Origin: an uncultured Dokdonia sp.
GTDB taxonomy: Bacteria > Bacteroidota > Bacteroidia > Flavobacteriales > Flavobacteriaceae
Length of the DNA stretch: 8,599 nucleotides
Reading direction: 5' to 3'
Assembly: GCA_937124495.1 (NCBI GenBank)
Contig: CAKZKZ010000441.1
Location: 1 to 8,599, forward strand
Both the position numbers and the translations under genes were made by a program. The stretch's first letter is position 1; every line of letters starts with the position of its first letter. Under the pieces are notes generated by a model. That model worked only from the letters and a program-made list of their open reading frames with translations. It made no database searches and was not told the origin of the DNA. Shown piece after piece: positions 1 to 8,010 of the stretch.

Positions 1-111
1 GCTACCACTAGTTCTAAAGCCTCCTTAGCTGTTTCTGATACGCTCCGACAACGTTTCGACGATCGTAGTCGAATAAAAGTGGACGGCGATCCTGTGATTT
101 TGGAGAAGTAA
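1..111 (+). pseudogene. Upstream reading-frame fragment of the YD-repeat gene, cut by a stop at 109-111
   Basis: This frame is open from the first base and stops at TAA 109-111. Its last residues read SRIKVDGDPVILEK. That resembles the step in Bacteroidota YD-repeat proteins where a short phrase of the type '-P-YL-KI' leads into '-F-S--R-DL'. The continuation, VNFISTEDRRDL, is present but in the frame one base back, starting with the Val codon at 108. Reading K (106-108) and then V (108-110) requires one extra base, for example AAGGTA instead of AAGTA. I therefore treat this as the same gene as the long frame that follows, with its true start left of the window. The other two frames here carry several stops. 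Whether the break is a real mutation or a base-calling error cannot be told from the window. Confidence 0.55.
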
Positions 112-3100
112 ATTTTATCTCTACAGAAGATAGAAGAGATTTATTAACAGGTAGTGATGTCGCTGCTATTTTTCCAAACAGTGGTCTTAATTCATTTGAG
201 TTTGTCATAGAAACAAGGACATCTTCAGGTATGCATACCATAAGGAGAAGTCACGGTACAAATGCGAATAATGATTATCAACCTACAGGGCGTCGTCTTT
301 CCAGTATCGATATTAAGGATTATAATAACAATAGCGTTCGTACTGCCATACTTGATCATGGGTATTATAATGATCATCTACTGGGGAACTCAGATGAAGC
401 AAAAAATCTGCGTTTAAAACTAAATGGGGTATCAATTTTAGATCAAGAGTATAAATTTGAATACACCCATCCAAATGGTCTTCCTGAAAAAGGAACCTTT
501 GATACAGACTTTTGGGGATTTTATAATGGAGCCAACAATCAAACCAATGTCCCAAGTATCGGTAGATTTGGTACACAAGAAGTTTTCAATCAAGACTATC
601 AAATAGGACAAACTTATTTTAACTTTGATGGAGGTAATAGAAAAGCTAATTTCTCTTTTGGTAATCGAGGAAACTTAACTAAAATCACTTACCCAACTGG
701 GGGCTTCTCAGAGTTTGAATATGAATCAAACAAAGCGCTTATCGAAGGGCCTGCTCCTTATGTTGTGACTGATTACTTTGATAATGGAACTATGCGTTGG
801 ACAAACCTCACGAATGAAGATAATTATGAATTCACCTATCAATATCTTAAAAATGCGCAAAGACCTAATTATAATTTTTTTGAGTATAGATATGAAGCTG
901 GTAATACAACAAGTGAAGATCCCGTATTTTTAAATCAACCTTTCTTTGTACAAAGCTTAGGTTTTTTTAGAGCAGATGGAATTATGGGTACAGCATCATG
1001 GCCTGACCCTCCTTCAGCAGCAATTCCTTTTTTAGATCAATATAAAATCTATGTAGAAGATGTAAATAATCCTAATTCAGTGTATCCTTTATTATTCTAT
1101 AGAGAATGGGAAGATATCCTTTCTGGTAATGAGCATGAAGAGCAAGCTAGTCGTTTTACTGTTCTACCATCTGGTCAATATAGAGTTAAAGATATAGGTA
1201 CTCCTATAGGTGCTCCAAATGTATATTTTAGACTTCCCATATTTGGATTAACTCAAACAGTCCCAGATACTACAGATCCAGACCTTCCGCAATTTATAGA
1301 AGAGTTTGCTGTCGGTGGATCACGTATTAAAACAATCACTAATAGGAACAATGATGAAAAATTTATAAGTAAAAAACAATTTGATTATACATTCCCTGCT
1401 GTAGAATCACAAGGCTTGTCCAGTTCTGGCAAACTGATGGATGATCTTATTTTTCATACAAAATTCACAGGTTTTTTCTCATATACCCCTTCCAGACCTT
1501 CCTATGGAGGTGCTGGAACTGGAATTACAATCACTTCTAATTCCAACCTTAGACAAAACCCCTCAGCACAAGGATCACATATAGGCTATTCGTATGTAAG
1601 AGAATATCAGTTGGACAATGATGATGTTTTCCTTTCTATTATCGATCGTTCTTTTTTTAATGAACCAAATCAATACCATAAAAAAAGTTTTGAGCATATT
1701 TTTTACTGGAATCCTACCTCTTCTGCTATTCAAACTGATTATGTACAAGCCCAAAATGCTATTATGTTAGGGATGAATCCTAGAAATAGTTATGAAGCCT
1801 CTAATGGAAATCTACTTACAGAGTCATTATACGATTGTTCAGAAAACCTCATACGGTCTACTCAGAATGAGTATGAATCATTTTTTATCAATAATGATCT
1901 TCAGTATTATGCAAATTTTAATAGTATTCCATATCAACCTATAGATGGAGATAATCAAGAATTACCTTGGATGGAAAATGGAGATACCTATTTCACCTTC
2001 AGACAACCTCTTACCTATTCTCGTGTATCAGTCCCTACCTTTTCTCAAACTACTGAATACCTATCTAATGGACAAACCTATACAGATCAATATTCTACGT
2101 ATGACGAGAATGCAAACCTAGTAGAAACAGAATCTATTGTGAGGGATGGAGAATCTACCGTATCTACTTTTTATTACCCTTATGATAGTGCCGTAGCTAC
2201 CGTTACAGGAGTTTCCAATCTTGTTGCAGAAAAACAGTTTTCACAAATTGTAAAATCAGAATCTTTTTACAATAATCAAAAACTAGGAAGCGTATTGTTA
2301 AACTTTGCTGATACTAATAGTACAGGAAATAACGTACGTGTTACCAAATCTAAATCAGCAAAAGGGAATGATAACTTAGAGACAAAAGTGAATTATGAGT
2401 ACTATGATACTGATGGAAACTTGCTTCAAAGTAGACAAGAAGATGGTGCGCCTATGAGTTATATCTGGGGGTATAATAATAAACATATCATTGCAAAGGT
2501 ACAGAATATCACCTACGCTGACCTTGCTAATTTAACAACCATCACAACCTTACAATCTCAATCTAATAATGATACCAGTAGTTGTTTAGGAAATGGTAAT
2601 TGTAATGAGCAGACATTACGTAATTCATTAACCACCCTTCGTAATGTTTTGCCAGATAATGCATATATGACAAGTTATACATACAATCCATTAATAGGGG
2701 TTACTAGTATTACAGACCCAAGAGGAAGTTCTCTCTATTATGTATATGATACCAATAATAGACTAAGTGAAGTGTATGATCAGAATTACAAACTACTTAG
2801 TAAGAATGAATATAATATTACCAATGATTTAATCAGCACACTAGGAGAAGATGCCATTGGCATTACAGCATGTGGTAGTACCATTCCAGATGAAACAGAT
2901 CCTAACCCAAATCCAGATAACCCAGACGGACCTCTAATAGATATAGGTTCTCGCATGGCAAATAATACCATACAAAAAGAGGGACAAAGCTATCCAGCTT
3001 TAAGTAATTCAATAGACCTTATAGATACACAAACCAATAGCAGTAATGTGACTCTCTATTATCAAGCATTTCCTTATGGGGGATCAGGAAATTTGATGTA

Positions 3101-3281
3101 TCGATGGAAAATTAAAGGAGAAATCTTCTCAGAGTATTCTTCAAGTGCTACATGGACAAAATTATTTGATTGCGCTACTCAAGATGCTAGAGGTATTGAA
3201 GTGATTTGTGAAGTAAAAGATATGACGCTAGGAATTACTGAGAGAGATAGATTACGTCATATAGTATTGTGTAACGACTAA
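108..3281 (+). CDS. Large YD/RHS-repeat protein, 5'-partial, with C-terminal Ig-like domain
   Basis: This is the first partner of an RHS gene pair; its exact function is unknown. The frame stays open back to codon 69 and has convincing protein from 108. The first in-frame ATG at 231 (giving 1016 residues) has no RBS and lies inside coding sequence, so it is probably not the real start. YD-type features in order are LTKITYPTGGFSEFEYE (675-725), a central beta-rich stretch, YEYYDTDGNLLQS with SYIWGYNNKHIIAKV near 2395-2505, and YNPLIGVTSITDPRGSSLYYVYD near 2680-2750. The YD repeats end near 2820. An Asn/Pro/Asp-rich linker (2889-2935) follows, then about 110 residues with GGSGNLMYRWKIKG and Cys-containing strands that look like an immunoglobulin or PKD-type fold. 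There is no RHS core and no toxin tip, so it is not a complete polymorphic toxin. The stop lies 11 bases before the next gene, which implies co-transcription and probably joint assembly with it. Confidence 0.85.
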   Translation, partial: VNFISTEDRRDLLTGSDVAAIFPNSGLNSFEFVIETRTSSGMHTIRRSHGTNANNDYQPTGRRLSSIDIKDYNNNSVRTAILDHGYYNDHLLGNSDEAKNLRLKLNGVSILDQEYKFEYTHPNGLPEKGTFDTDFWGFYNGANNQTNVPSIGRFGTQEVFNQDYQIGQTYFNFDGGNRKANFSFGNRGNLTKITYPTGGFSEFEYESNKALIEGPAPYVVTDYFDNGTMRWTNLTNEDNYEFTYQYLKNAQRPNYNFFEYRYEAGNTTSEDPVFLNQPFFVQSLGFFRADGIMGTASWPDPPSAAIPFLDQYKIYVEDVNNPNSVYPLLFYREWEDILSGNEHEEQASRFTVLPSGQYRVKDIGTPIGAPNVYFRLPIFGLTQTVPDTTDPDLPQFIEEFAVGGSRIKTITNRNNDEKFISKKQFDYTFPAVESQGLSSSGKLMDDLIFHTKFTGFFSYTPSRPSYGGAGTGITITSNSNLRQNPSAQGSHIGYSYVREYQLDNDDVFLSIIDRSFFNEPNQYHKKSFEHIFYWNPTSSAIQTDYVQAQNAIMLGMNPRNSYEASNGNLLTESLYDCSENLIRSTQNEYESFFINNDLQYYANFNSIPYQPIDGDNQELPWMENGDTYFTFRQPLTYSRVSVPTFSQTTEYLSNGQTYTDQYSTYDENANLVETESIVRDGESTVSTFYYPYDSAVATVTGVSNLVAEKQFSQIVKSESFYNNQKLGSVLLNFADTNSTGNNVRVTKSKSAKGNDNLETKVNYEYYDTDGNLLQSRQEDGAPMSYIWGYNNKHIIAKVQNITYADLANLTTITTLQSQSNNDTSSCLGNGNCNEQTLRNSLTTLRNVLPDNAYMTSYTYNPLIGVTSITDPRGSSLYYVYDTNNRLSEVYDQNYKLLSKNEYNITNDLISTLGEDAIGITACGSTIPDETDPNPNPDNPDGPLIDIGSRMANNTIQKEGQSYPALSNSIDLIDTQTNSSNVTLYYQAFPYGGSGNLMYRWKIKGEIFSEYSSSATWTKLFDCATQDARGIEVICEVKDMTLGITERDRLRHIVLCND
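2889..3278 (+). other. Asn/Pro/Asp-rich linker and Ig-like C-terminal domain of the first YD protein
   Basis: The linker DETDPNPNPDNPDG is low complexity and typical of a flexible spacer. After it come alternating hydrophobic strands, a YRWKI core Trp and two Cys residues (in FDCATQ and VICEV) that could be paired strands of a beta sandwich. The pattern GGSG--YRWKI...CEVKD resembles Ig/PKD-like domains at the ends of secreted Bacteroidota proteins. I do not see the usual features of a type IX secretion sorting domain. A role in binding or docking is inference. Confidence 0.5.
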
Positions 3282-3292
3282 AAACCAACAGG

Positions 3293-6200
3293 ATGAAAAA
3301 AATTATAATCACACTTATAGGTATGCTTCCTGTACTAGGTATTGGACAGACTACAACAGAGAATTACGTAAAAACTATGGCGTATCAAGTAGCTACAGAA
3401 ACAGATAATGTTTCAGAAGAACAGAAAATAGAAAGTATCACTTATTTTGATGGATTAGGAAGAGCTAAACAATCCATTGCTGTAAAAGCAGGAGGTGATA
3501 AAGAGAATATTGTAAGTCATACAGAATATGATGCATTAGGAAGAAGTCCTAAACAATATTTGCCTTTAGCCACAGCACCAGAGATTCCAAATCCATTAGA
3601 TTTTACGAGTTCTCAAACCATTAAAACAGAAATAGGAATTTTTTATAACACGCCAAAATATGAAGATGCACAAAACCCATACTCACAAACGGTGTATGAG
3701 GCTTCTGGATTAGGTCGTGTGTTTGAGCAAGCTTCCCCAGGAAATTCATGGGCATTAAGCGAAGGACATACCGTTAAGATGGATTATCAAGTCAACCTTG
3801 ATGATGAAGTGTACTATTATAATGTTATGTTTTCAGGGGGCGATACAGCTCTTCCTGAACTAACTCTCAATGGGTTTTATGGAGAAAGTGAACTTCGTAA
3901 GAATGTAACCAAAGATGAAAACTGGACGTCTACTTCTGGAAATAATCACACTACAGAAGAGTTTACCAATAAACTAGGACAAGTTGTTTTAAAACGTACC
4001 TATAATACAAATATTGCTCATAACACCTACTATGTGTATGACGATTTTGGAAATTTAACCTTTGTTCTTTCCCCTGAAGCAAGTGATCAAATCGTAAGTA
4101 ATAATACGCTTGTCAATAATTATCAAGACATCCTAGATAAACTAGGATATCAATATACATACGATTATCATAACCGTCTTATCGAAAAGAAAATCCCTGC
4201 TAAAGGATGGGAGTATATAGTATACAATTTATTAGATCAACCTGTATTAACACAAGATGCCCGCTTGCGCGAAAGTAATCAATGGCTCTTTACAAAATAT
4301 GATGCATTACAAAGGGTTGTTTATACGGGGTTTATTATTAATGGGGGGTCGAGACTAGCATTGCAGAATTATGCTAATAATACAGAGGTATATCCCAGTG
4401 TTTTTGAACATAGAGTTGATAACCAAAATAACATAGCAGGTACTGCTATGTACTATAGTCGCCAAAGTTTCCCTACAGGTACGATATCAAAAATTTTGAC
4501 AATAAACTACTACGACACTTATGTAGATATGGCTGGACTTAATCTTCCAGATATAGTCTATGGTCAGAATGTAACAAATATTACTCAAGGATTACCAACA
4601 GTATCTAAAGTACGAATACTAGATACCGATAATTGGATTACTAGTGTGACTGGCTATGATGAAAAAGCACGCCCTGTTTTTGGTGCTAGTCTTAATACCT
4701 ATCTAGGTACACAAGACATTTCAGAGTCATTACTAGATTTTACAGGAAAAGTATTAGAGAGTAGAACCACTCATCAAAAGACAGGACATCAAGAAATTGT
4801 AACGAAGGATTACCTTACGTATGACCATCAAAACAGGTTAATAACTCACATGCAACAGATAGATAGTGAGCCTATACAATTAATAGCCAGTAATACCTAT
4901 GATGAGTTGGGACAACTGGAGTCTAAACGTGTGGGAGGACAACTCTTTGAAATAGGGTATGCAGATCTCGTAAAAGTAAGTGTATCTGATGATGGAAGTG
5001 TAATCGCTAAAACTGATCCAGAAGATGAAGACTCATATAATGCAGGGCTTGCTACTATTGGGAAATTAGAGGGAGATGGAGGACTTTCTTTTTCTGTAGA
5101 ATCCATAGGTGCTGAATTAAGAGTAGGGTTCAATGATATTAATGTGGATGAAGGAGTATATGATATTAATTATTTTTACAGATTTCTAACTACATTGGTT
5201 AATGGTAAGTACAGGTATATTATTTATAAACGTCCTTTGGCAGGAGGTGGTGCAGAACCACTTTACACTGGTTACTATGATATAGATAGTAATGACTTTA
5301 AGATTGAGAGAGATGGAGACACGTTACATTTTATACAAAACGAAGCTGTCGTAATCGTTACCCAATTAGAAGATCCTAGTATTGCCCTTATTGGTGATAT
5401 TAGTTTTAAAACACCAAGCTCACAAATCAGTAACCTTAATTTATACACTACTACGATTGATAAAAGCCTTCAAAAAGTAGATTATCAGTATAATGTGCGG
5501 GGATGGCTTACCGATATCAATCCTATTGGAGCAGCAGCTAAAGAGATGGATTTATTTCAATTTAAGATTAACTATGATGATGCTGTTGAAGGTGATGCTG
5601 GAATTGCGGGACGTGCTGTACCTCTTTATAATGGAAATATCTCGCAAACCACTTGGCAAACTGCAAACTCAGATACTAAAAAAAGAACCTATGGATACAA
5701 GTATGATGATTTAAACCGTGTTAAAGTAGCCTATAGTAGAAAAGGAGTTGATCTTACAGAGTATGACCATTTTAATGTATCTGGCATTGACTATGATAAA
5801 AACGGGAATATCCTTACCTTAATAAGACAAGGAGAAAATGAAAACCATAATGCACTAAATATGGATGACTTATCATATGCTTATGATGGAAATCAATTGT
5901 TAGGTGTCACAGATTCAAGTACAAGTGGTATTAAACATAAAGGATTTTATGATGGAAACACCTCTGGAAATGATTATATTTATGATGTAAATGGCAATAT
6001 GACAGCAGATAAAAATAAGGGAATTACAACTATTGATTATAATCACCTTAATCTGCCTATTTTTATAAATATATCAGGAACTGATGCCTACAATAACCTA
6101 CAAAAAGGTAATATCTCTTATATTTATGATGCAACGGGAGTAAAACAGGCGAAAGTTGTTCAAGACAATGCACATAACATTACCGTTACGACCTCTTATG

Positions 6201-7417
6201 CGGGAGCATATATTTATGAAAATAATGACGGTCTTGAGAAGCTGAAAATGATCTCACATCCCGAAGGATATATAGAACCTGTTCACAATACTACAAAATC
6301 TGTTAAAACGTTTAATAAAGAGACACAAACAACCTCTTTTTCTGAGTATCAATATGCTTTCAATTATACCGATCATTTAGGGAATGTAAGACTTACCTAT
6401 AGTGATGCTAACGGAGATGGAGCTATTGAAAAAGCTACTGAAATTATATCAGAAAAACATTATTACCCTTTTGGATTACAGCAACGTGGGTACAATGACT
6501 TGGTTACCAGTAATGTAAATAGCGTTGCTAACCGATTTGGATTCGGAAATAAAGAATTAGGAGACGAACTTGGACTCGATTGGTATGATATTTCTGCACG
6601 TAATTATGACCCAGCAATAGGGCGATGGATGAATATCGATCCGCTTGCGGAAGCAATGAGAAGACATTCTCCGTATAATTATGCTTTTGACAACCCTGTT
6701 TATTATATAGACCCTGATGGAATGGCTCCAACAGGACCTCCTGATGATATTTATTTAGACGGTGATGGTAAGGAGATTCATAGAGTTGAAAATGATCAAC
6801 CTGATAAAACATTTCTTGTAAAAACTAGTAAAAAGACTAATAATAAAGATAATTCAGGAGTAGCAAATACAAACCCTATTTCTTCTAAGGATAGAAAGAA
6901 TACTGAGAAACAGATTAAGAACGGAAATTTAGAAGGACCACATATGAATAATGTAGTTCAAATTGAAAATGCTGAAACGCAAAAAGATATGCTAGATTTT
7001 GTTAAAAGTAAAGATGATGGTAAGGGAGAAAATGTTAAGATAAATCTTAGTGCTGGTACAGTATCTGAACGAAATTTAGATAATTTTACAGAACACGGAG
7101 GAAATATTGAAGATGGTCAAGTTACAAACACTAGATCAGGATCTCCTTCTACTCCAGGAATTTCTGCAAAAGCTCAGATGGATGGCGATGTTGATTTTCA
7201 TAGCCACCCTAGTGGTAAATCTACAATTACAAATGCTGATGGAACAACTACAAATGGATACACCTCACAATTCCCATCGAGAGATGATGTTATAAACGCT
7301 CAGAGAACAGGCAAAACGAAGTATCAATTTAGTATGGGTTCTAAAAAAGTTCACATTTACGATGGAACTGGTGTTATTGGTATTATACCTTTTAAAAACT
7401 TTGGAAAAATAAAATAA
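3293..7417 (+). CDS. Secreted DUF6443/RHS-repeat polymorphic toxin with C-terminal JAB/JAMM-like toxin domain
   Basis: The 1374-residue protein starts with a Sec signal peptide: KK, a hydrophobic core ITLIGMLPVLGI, and probable cleavage near residues 18-20. It lacks a lipobox Cys. The next ~80 residues (YVKTMAYQ, ITYFDGLGRAKQSIAV, HTEYDALGR) match the DUF6443 type. YD repeats follow, for example YVYDDFGNLTFVLSPEA near 247 and VDYQYNVRGWLTDI from 729, and later YIYDVNGNM and YIYDATG. They are interrupted at about 557-718 by a non-YD insertion. The RHS-associated core spans about 1024-1143 (DHLGNVRL, YYPFG, RNYDPAIGRWMNIDPLAE, SPYNYAFDNP, DPDG). RHS proteins form a hollow shell that encloses the C-terminal toxin. 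The tip (1144-1374) ends in a JAMM-like metallopeptidase domain. The start is chosen because the signal peptide begins exactly there. The gene lies 11 bases after the first YD gene and 7 before the putative immunity gene. Confidence 0.93.
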   Translation: MKKIIITLIGMLPVLGIGQTTTENYVKTMAYQVATETDNVSEEQKIESITYFDGLGRAKQSIAVKAGGDKENIVSHTEYDALGRSPKQYLPLATAPEIPNPLDFTSSQTIKTEIGIFYNTPKYEDAQNPYSQTVYEASGLGRVFEQASPGNSWALSEGHTVKMDYQVNLDDEVYYYNVMFSGGDTALPELTLNGFYGESELRKNVTKDENWTSTSGNNHTTEEFTNKLGQVVLKRTYNTNIAHNTYYVYDDFGNLTFVLSPEASDQIVSNNTLVNNYQDILDKLGYQYTYDYHNRLIEKKIPAKGWEYIVYNLLDQPVLTQDARLRESNQWLFTKYDALQRVVYTGFIINGGSRLALQNYANNTEVYPSVFEHRVDNQNNIAGTAMYYSRQSFPTGTISKILTINYYDTYVDMAGLNLPDIVYGQNVTNITQGLPTVSKVRILDTDNWITSVTGYDEKARPVFGASLNTYLGTQDISESLLDFTGKVLESRTTHQKTGHQEIVTKDYLTYDHQNRLITHMQQIDSEPIQLIASNTYDELGQLESKRVGGQLFEIGYADLVKVSVSDDGSVIAKTDPEDEDSYNAGLATIGKLEGDGGLSFSVESIGAELRVGFNDINVDEGVYDINYFYRFLTTLVNGKYRYIIYKRPLAGGGAEPLYTGYYDIDSNDFKIERDGDTLHFIQNEAVVIVTQLEDPSIALIGDISFKTPSSQISNLNLYTTTIDKSLQKVDYQYNVRGWLTDINPIGAAAKEMDLFQFKINYDDAVEGDAGIAGRAVPLYNGNISQTTWQTANSDTKKRTYGYKYDDLNRVKVAYSRKGVDLTEYDHFNVSGIDYDKNGNILTLIRQGENENHNALNMDDLSYAYDGNQLLGVTDSSTSGIKHKGFYDGNTSGNDYIYDVNGNMTADKNKGITTIDYNHLNLPIFINISGTDAYNNLQKGNISYIYDATGVKQAKVVQDNAHNITVTTSYAGAYIYENNDGLEKLKMISHPEGYIEPVHNTTKSVKTFNKETQTTSFSEYQYAFNYTDHLGNVRLTYSDANGDGAIEKATEIISEKHYYPFGLQQRGYNDLVTSNVNSVANRFGFGNKELGDELGLDWYDISARNYDPAIGRWMNIDPLAEAMRRHSPYNYAFDNPVYYIDPDGMAPTGPPDDIYLDGDGKEIHRVENDQPDKTFLVKTSKKTNNKDNSGVANTNPISSKDRKNTEKQIKNGNLEGPHMNNVVQIENAETQKDMLDFVKSKDDGKGENVKINLSAGTVSERNLDNFTEHGGNIEDGQVTNTRSGSPSTPGISAKAQMDGDVDFHSHPSGKSTITNADGTTTNGYTSQFPSRDDVINAQRTGKTKYQFSMGSKKVHIYDGTGVIGIIPFKNFGKIK
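4961..5446 (+). other. Beta-sandwich-like domain inserted between YD repeats of the RHS shell (residues ~557-718)
   Basis: In related proteins a phrase like YDELGQLESKRVGG runs almost directly into LQKVDYQYNVRGWL. Here about 160 residues without YD character separate the two. The stretch has alternating strands, VKVSVSDDG, an LRVGFND strand, and SNDFKIERDGDTLHFIQNEA. The last of these resembles the 'ierdGdtv-yy-nG' strand of lectin-like (concanavalin/B30.2-style) jelly rolls. The fold assignment and any glycan-binding role are inference. Confidence 0.5.
6362..6721 (+). other. RHS repeat-associated core domain (residues ~1024-1143)
   Basis: The block opens with NYTDHLGNVRLTYSD, passes through HYYPFGLQ and FGFGNKELGDELGLDWYDISA, and continues with RNYDPAIGRWMNIDPLAE (1103-1120). 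It closes with SPYNYAFDNPVYYIDPDG. This is the conserved module at the end of the shell, and the DPDG (1140-1143) marks the boundary after which sequence is expected to be strain-variable. In known RHS proteins the toxin is cut from the shell at this kind of boundary by an aspartyl protease-like site. Cleavage here is inferred by analogy. Confidence 0.9.
6944..7414 (+). other. JAB/JAMM-like metallopeptidase toxin domain (residues ~1218-1374)
   Basis: The tip carries the zinc-site pattern of JAB1/MPN/Mov34 peptidases. It has His1303 and His1305 in DFHSHPSG, then Ser1329 and Asp1332 in FPSRDDVINA. Glu1267 in FTEHGGNIEDGQ is the best candidate for the catalytic acid, since JAMM enzymes place it on an earlier strand. 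The ending KKVHIYDGTGVIGIIPF also fits the Bacteroidota JAB-like toxin family as I remember it. JAMM enzymes cleave isopeptide or peptide bonds using zinc. The substrate here is unknown. The spacing between His1305 and Ser1329 is 23 residues, against about 7 in canonical JAMM proteins. Residues 1144-1217 are a polar linker that opens with PPDDIYLDGDGKEIHRV, a pre-toxin phrase common after RHS cores. Confidence 0.75.
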
Positions 7418-7424
7418 TGATATT

Positions 7425-7892
7425 ATGACAAAATTGATCTTATGTTTTCTTTGTATGTTCTCTCTTCAATTGATTGGACAAACTGAAGAAATTAATTCTC
7501 ACCATTCTCTAATCAATGAATCATTAATGGAGCAATTGAAATTTGAAATGAAATCGTCAAATTATTCAGAGAGAAATGTTTTATTAGTTTACAGACCCTT
7601 AGATGAAATCAATAATACTAATAAGGGTATAACTTATATAAGTAATATTAATGAAGTTAAAATAAATTATCTGACAAGTAAAGAAATTAAAAAACTATCT
7701 CGTAAGGGAGTTAATTACTTAAAAGTATATCCAATTAAATTAGATAATAAGAATACTTTATCGATTTTAGTAGAAATGGTTTACCTAAAGAGAAAAACTC
7801 AAATTTTAGTTGGTAGCTCGACATATTATTTTAAAATCCCTTGTAATGATGGAGAGCTAAAACTTCATAATAAATCACAAAACATGTTTTAA
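7425..7892 (+). CDS. Small exported protein, putative immunity protein for the JAB-like RHS toxin
   Basis: I do not recognise the family of this 155-residue protein. It begins with a clear signal peptide (MTKLILCFLCMFSLQLIGQT, cleavage near 18-20; the Cys residues are not in a good lipobox). The mature part of ~135 residues is mixed alpha/beta: a Lys/Glu-rich helix-like segment (LTSKEIKKLSRKG), a strand SILVEMVYL, and a late GSSTYYFKIPCNDGELKL. It starts 7 bases after the toxin stop, with no other gene before the terminator. That is the standard slot for an immunity gene. An exported immunity protein implies that it blocks the toxin in the periplasm or on the outer membrane. It is very A+T rich: by hand count 11 of 60 bases are G or C in 7621-7680. 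It could instead be an accessory protein of unrelated role. Confidence 0.8.
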   Translation: MTKLILCFLCMFSLQLIGQTEEINSHHSLINESLMEQLKFEMKSSNYSERNVLLVYRPLDEINNTNKGITYISNINEVKINYLTSKEIKKLSRKGVNYLKVYPIKLDNKNTLSILVEMVYLKRKTQILVGSSTYYFKIPCNDGELKLHNKSQNMF

Positions 7893-7960
7893 ATTAGGTG
7901 ATGTAGTAAAATTGGATGTCCCAAATTAGGTCATTGCTTAGAATAATAAATTAAGTTATT

Positions 7961-8010
7961 GAAAAACAGTAATTCTATTAAAAATGAATTGCTGTTTTTC
8001 TTTGTTCTTT
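7961..8010 (+). terminator. Strong intrinsic terminator after the RHS toxin unit
   Basis: A 15-base arm at 7961-7975 (GAAAAACAGTAATTC) pairs with 7986-8000 (GAATTGCTGTTTTTC) through 14 Watson-Crick pairs and one T-G wobble, with a 10-base loop. A T-rich run (TTTGTTCTTT, 8001-8010) follows. The outer stem carries A5 on the left and T5 on the right, so it may work on either strand. It lies 68 bases after the last stop and would end the three-gene transcript. Confidence 0.8.

Noticed and set aside
95..115. Programmed -1 ribosomal frameshift at the frame break
   Set aside because: No slippery heptamer or obvious downstream stem is present, so a missing base is the simpler explanation.
14..241. 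75-residue open frame on the - strand at the left edge
   Set aside because: It lies antisense to convincing YD-protein sequence on the + strand and has no recognisable motif.
6528..6812. 94-residue open frame on the - strand over the RHS core
   Set aside because: It is antisense to the highly conserved core (DPAIGRWMNIDPL). The frame is open by codon bias only.
7107..7295. 62-residue + strand frame inside the toxin domain
   Set aside because: It overlaps the JAMM motif region in another frame and has a low-complexity Leu/Gln-rich product with no RBS.
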